From: Oscillospiraceae bacterium
GTDB taxonomy: Bacteria > Bacillota_A > Clostridia > Oscillospirales > Oscillospiraceae
Reading direction: 5' to 3'
DNA: 33,011 bases
Assembly: GCA_017411905.1 (NCBI GenBank)
Contig: JAFQPB010000036.1
Location: forward strand, 1-33,011
Under the pieces are notes generated by a model, which did no database searches, had not been told where the DNA came from, and worked only from the letters and a program-made list of their open reading frames with translations. The position numbers were made by a program, and so were the translations under genes. Below, piece after piece: positions 30,220-33,011 of this stretch. The stretch's first letter is position 1. Every line of letters starts with the position of its first letter.

Positions 30220-31263
30220 ATGGCTGAGACTTTCCAGGAACGCGTAGTTAAAATTAAAGTAATCGGTGTCGGCGGTGCCGGCAATAATGTTATCAACCGT
30301 ATGATCAGTGCGGGTGTCGGTGGTGTGGACTTTGTGGTCATCAACACCGATAAGCAGGACCTTAACAAGTCTGTTTGCCCCAATAAGCTGCAGATCGGTG
30401 AGAAGCTCACCGGCGGTATGGGCGCAGGCTCCAAGCCCGAGATCGGCAAGATGTCTGCTGAGGAAAGCAGAGCCCAGATCGCCAAGATCGTGGAAGGCGT
30501 AGATATGGTATTTATTACCGCAGGTATGGGCGGCGGTACCGGTACCGGTGCTGCACCTATCGTTGCTGACCTTGCCCGGGAGGCAGGTGCGCTGACTGTT
30601 GGTATTGTAACCAAGCCCTTTAAGTTTGAGGGAGCAAACCGTATGCGTCAGGCTGATGCCGGTATTGAGGCGCTGAATGGCCGTGTGGACTCCTTGGTCA
30701 TCATCCCTAACGATCGACTGAAGTATGTGACCGATCAGAAGATCACCTTCGCCAACGCATTCGGCATCGCAGACGATGTACTTAAGCAGGCAGTCGCCTC
30801 CATCTCTGAGCTGGTTGGTTACTCCGAGCGCGTTATTATTAACCTTGACTTTGCTGACGTTTCTGCTGTTATGAAGGATGCTGGCCGTGCCCATATGGGT
30901 GTGGGTGTTGCCTCCGGCCGTGAGAAGGCTGAGCAGGCTGCGCTGGCTGCTGTTGCAAGCCCCTTGCTGGAGACCTCTATTAACGGTGCTACCGGTGTTC
31001 TGGTCAATGTCTGCGGCTCCTCTGAGATGACTCTGGATGATGTTGAGACTGCCGCTGGCATTGTGCAGGAAGCTGCAAATCCGGATGCGAACATTATCTT
31101 CGGTGCTACCTGCTCCGACGATCTGGAGGACGAGATCCAGGTTACGGTTATTGCTACCGGCTTTGACCACAAGGAAGAGCCTCAGCCCAAGAAGAGCTTT
31201 GTTTCCGGTTTCGGTGAGATGACCGACATCGACGATGTCTTGGACGTTTTCAAAAAGAAATAA
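30220..31263 (+). CDS. ftsZ: Cell division GTPase FtsZ
   Basis: A 347-residue tubulin-like GTPase that forms the Z-ring. The GTP signature GGGTGTG is at 104-110, the T7 catalytic loop NLDFAD at 208-213. The globular part ends near 316; the linker is short (about 317-334) and the conserved C-terminal tail is TDIDDVLDVFKKK, which binds membrane tethers. There is no ftsA beside it, so another tether such as SepF is expected elsewhere. Codon use is biased to GCT, GGT and AAG in contrast to its neighbours, fitting high expression. AGGAGG precedes the ATG. Confidence 0.98.
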   Translation: MAETFQERVVKIKVIGVGGAGNNVINRMISAGVGGVDFVVINTDKQDLNKSVCPNKLQIGEKLTGGMGAGSKPEIGKMSAEESRAQIAKIVEGVDMVFITAGMGGGTGTGAAPIVADLAREAGALTVGIVTKPFKFEGANRMRQADAGIEALNGRVDSLVIIPNDRLKYVTDQKITFANAFGIADDVLKQAVASISELVGYSERVIINLDFADVSAVMKDAGRAHMGVGVASGREKAEQAALAAVASPLLETSINGATGVLVNVCGSSEMTLDDVETAAGIVQEAANPDANIIFGATCSDDLEDEIQVTVIATGFDHKEEPQPKKSFVSGFGEMTDIDDVLDVFKKK

Positions 31264-31270
31264 ATAAGGG

Positions 31271-31299
31271 CATCCCGGGCAGTGCCCGGGATGTTTTTT
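31271..31299 (+). terminator. Terminator after ftsZ
   Basis: CATCCCGGGC (31271-31280) and GCCCGGGATG (31284-31293) form a perfect 10-bp stem with loop AGT, followed by TTTTTT. The next gene's ribosome binding site follows at once. Confidence 0.9.
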
Positions 31300-31311
31300 G
31301 TGAGGTAAATT

Positions 31312-32058
31312 ATGGATGCCTACGGTGCTTTGGCGGAAAGCTATGACCGCCTGACAAATGATGTGGATTATGGCCGCGTGGTGGCCTTTTATCGGGAAAT
31401 ATTAGACAGGGAAGGGCTGCACCCCAGAACGGCGGTTGACCTCGCCTGCGGGACAGGCTCGATTTCTGTGCTGCTTGCACGGCAGGGACTTTCTGTGATT
31501 GGCGTTGATCTGTCGGAGGATATGCTGGCTGTGGCATCCAGCAAAGCAGCGGAAATGGAAAATGCCCCGCTGTTTGTGTGTCAGAATCTCACACAGCTAA
31601 AGCTGCCGCGGGGCGTAGATCTTGCGGTTTGTGCGCTGGACAGCTTGGATTATATTATTGACCCTGCGGATTGTAAAAAGGCAATTTCCCGTATTTATAA
31701 GGCATTAAACCCCGGCGGATGCTTTATATTTGATGTGAATACCCCCGAAAAGCTGCGGGCAATGGACGGACAAGTCTTTTTGGATGAGGATGATGATGTA
31801 TACTGCATATGGCGGGGAGAATTTGACATGGAGACCAACATCTGCACCTACGGGATGGATATTTTTCATCGCCGCGGTGAATTATGGGAACGCAGCGGGG
31901 AAGTCCATCAGGAATACGCCTATTCGCAGGAACAACTGATGCAGTATTTGAAAGCAGCCGATTTTACCGATATTGCGGTATTTGGCGATGGCCGTATGGA
32001 GTCGCCTGCCGCAGGTGAGCAGCGAATTTACTTTAAGGCAAGAAAGGGAAGAGTATAA
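31312..32058 (+). CDS. Class I SAM-dependent methyltransferase
   Basis: A 248-residue methyltransferase. It opens with YGALAESYDRLTNDVDYGRV, typical of a small-molecule methyltransferase family frequent in Firmicutes, then SAM motif I VDLACGTGSIS (about 42-52), GVDLSEDML (motif II), and CALDSLDYI (motif IV region). The C-terminal half has a beta insert with the WRGEFDMETNICTY segment. The substrate is unknown. GAGGT precedes the ATG. Its stop overlaps hslO (TAATG), so the two are coupled. It starts 12 bases after the ftsZ terminator, leaving no room for its own promoter; it likely depends on read-through. Confidence 0.88.
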   Translation: MDAYGALAESYDRLTNDVDYGRVVAFYREILDREGLHPRTAVDLACGTGSISVLLARQGLSVIGVDLSEDMLAVASSKAAEMENAPLFVCQNLTQLKLPRGVDLAVCALDSLDYIIDPADCKKAISRIYKALNPGGCFIFDVNTPEKLRAMDGQVFLDEDDDVYCIWRGEFDMETNICTYGMDIFHRRGELWERSGEVHQEYAYSQEQLMQYLKAADFTDIAVFGDGRMESPAAGEQRIYFKARKGRV

Positions 32059-32936
32059 TGCAGGACTATTTAGTACGGGGAATGACCCTTGACGGATATG
32101 TAAAGGCTGTGGCGATCTGCTCCACACAGACGGTACGCCGCGGCGCGCAGATACAAAAAACTGCACCAAATGCGACAGCAGCCTTTGGCCGTGCCCTGAC
32201 AGCAGCTTCAATGATGGGCAATATGCAAAAGGTGGAAGATGGGTCAATGACCTTACAGATCAAAGGCGGCGGCCCTATCGGCTCGATTGTATGTGTTTCT
32301 GACCCGATGGGCAATGTCCGCGGCTATGTAACCAATCCGAATGTTCCGTTGGTGGAGAAACATCCCGGGAAATTGGATGTAGGTGCCACAGTGGGCACAG
32401 ACGGCACTTTAACTGTCATCCGTGACTTGCAGATGAAAGAGCCTTATGTGGGCTCTGTGCCTCTTGTATCCGGTGAGATCGGTGATGATGTGACCCGCTA
32501 CTTTGCCCAAAGCGAGCAAACACCCACCGCCTGTGCGCTCGGGGTACTGGTAGACAGAGACCAGTCTGTCAAGGTGGCAGGTGGCTATCTTATTCAGCTT
32601 CTGCCCGGTGCACCTGATGAGACGATTGACATTGTTGAGCGGGGGATTCAGAAGGCTGGTGCCGTGACAGCGATGCTGGAGCAGGGAATGACGCCGGAGG
32701 ACATTCTTGGCGTCGTGCTTGGGGATTTGGGTGTTGCCTTTATGGAAACTACACCAATTGAATATCGGTGCTACTGTTCCCGGGATCGGGTAACCGCCGC
32801 ACTTATCAGCTTAGGCAAAAAGGAACTGACCGAAATTATGGAAGAAGGAAAAACCTTCCCGGTAGAGTGCCAATTTTGTGATACGGTGTATGAATTTACA
32901 CCGGAGGATGTAAATGGCATTCTGAAAAGTCTGTAA
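32058..32936 (+). CDS. hslO: Redox-regulated chaperone Hsp33
   Basis: A 292-residue Hsp33 holdase that is switched on by oxidative unfolding and protects proteins in the cytoplasm. The C-terminal redox switch has the zinc-binding cysteines in the family pattern: CYC (Cys238, Cys240) and CQFC (Cys271, Cys274). The N-terminal core has the usual LVRGMTLDGYVKAVAI start and IKGGGPIGSIVC. Length is normal. It overlaps the methyltransferase stop by one base. The function is secure; the methyltransferase partner is of unknown relevance. Confidence 0.96.
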   Translation: MQDYLVRGMTLDGYVKAVAICSTQTVRRGAQIQKTAPNATAAFGRALTAASMMGNMQKVEDGSMTLQIKGGGPIGSIVCVSDPMGNVRGYVTNPNVPLVEKHPGKLDVGATVGTDGTLTVIRDLQMKEPYVGSVPLVSGEIGDDVTRYFAQSEQTPTACALGVLVDRDQSVKVAGGYLIQLLPGAPDETIDIVERGIQKAGAVTAMLEQGMTPEDILGVVLGDLGVAFMETTPIEYRCYCSRDRVTAALISLGKKELTEIMEEGKTFPVECQFCDTVYEFTPEDVNGILKSL

Positions 32937-32947
32937 AATAGGGTTTA

Positions 32948-32978
32948 TAGCCCGGAAATCAGCCGTTTTTCCGGGCTA
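32948..32978. terminator. Hairpin after hslO
   Basis: TAGCCCGGAAA (32948-32958) pairs with TTTCCGGGCTA (32968-32978). It lies 11 bases after the stop codon, but the plus-strand tail is AAAAATATC, not a T-tract, so efficiency is uncertain. Confidence 0.45.
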
Positions 32979-33011
32979 AAAATATCTAAAAAATTTCCCG
33001 AAAAAATTATA

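Noticed and set aside
30127..31170. 347-codon minus-strand open frame opposite ftsZ
   Set aside because: Shadow frame produced by the strong codon bias of ftsZ; no start signal or domain.

Overview
The window comes from a chromosome of an endospore-forming Clostridium-class Firmicute, most likely an Oscillospiraceae/Ruminococcaceae gut commensal. Evidence: AGGAGG-type ribosome binding sites with many GTG/TTG starts, a division and cell-wall (dcw) cluster in Firmicute order, spore genes (SpmA, SpmB, a SPOCS/LysM protein, a SpoVD-like PBP with PASTA domains), a MurE with the DNPR motif expected for meso-diaminopimelate peptidoglycan, and intergenic palindromic repeats of the kind common in gut Clostridia. 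This placement is inferred from gene content. There are no rRNA, tRNA or CRISPR features and no transposase or prophage.

Region 1 (1-7.1 kb) is mixed housekeeping: the 3' end of an Mrp-type Fe-S carrier ATPase converging on ylmH plus a DUF896 gene; two translationally coupled FAD-dependent oxidoreductases; a 360-bp non-coding element with inverted-repeat ends; a small membrane protein, a DUF1294 protein, a lipoprotein and a WYL-domain regulator. Region 2 (7.1-14 kb) is a probable operon of endonuclease IV, an FHA-FtsW/RodA fusion and a short class B PBP, followed by a 49-residue membrane peptide, a SPOCS/LysM spore protein and the convergent spmA-spmB pair. Region 3 (14-18.7 kb) has a repeat-filled intergenic stretch, rsmI and trmN6-like methyltransferase genes, a 56-residue 2[4Fe-4S] ferredoxin, and a divergent clpC-like gene. 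Region 4 (18.7-31.3 kb) is the dcw cluster mraZ-rsmH-ftsL-pbp-murE-murF-mraY-ftsW-murG-ftsQ-ftsZ, all on the plus strand and mostly overlapping or separated by a few bases. Region 5 (31.3-33 kb) has a class I methyltransferase overlapping hslO (Hsp33).

The dcw genes together make lipid II (MurE, MurF, MraY, MurG) and build the septum (FtsL, FtsQ, FtsW, PBP, FtsZ). MurD, MurC and FtsA are absent from the cluster. A second SEDS polymerase/PBP pair, with an FHA domain fused to the SEDS protein, lies about 9 kb upstream of mraZ. Good sigma-A-like promoters are visible before ylmH, the first oxidoreductase, the small membrane protein, the WYL regulator, nfo, the ferredoxin, mraZ and ftsZ. The WYL and nfo promoters share one palindromic TTGCAA -35 box. 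The most unusual non-coding features are the 4531-4890 element, the palindrome that supplies the C-terminus of the short PBP, the MraZ-box-like array at 18745-18790, and a nested hairpin that can mask the PBP ribosome binding site at 20651-20728.
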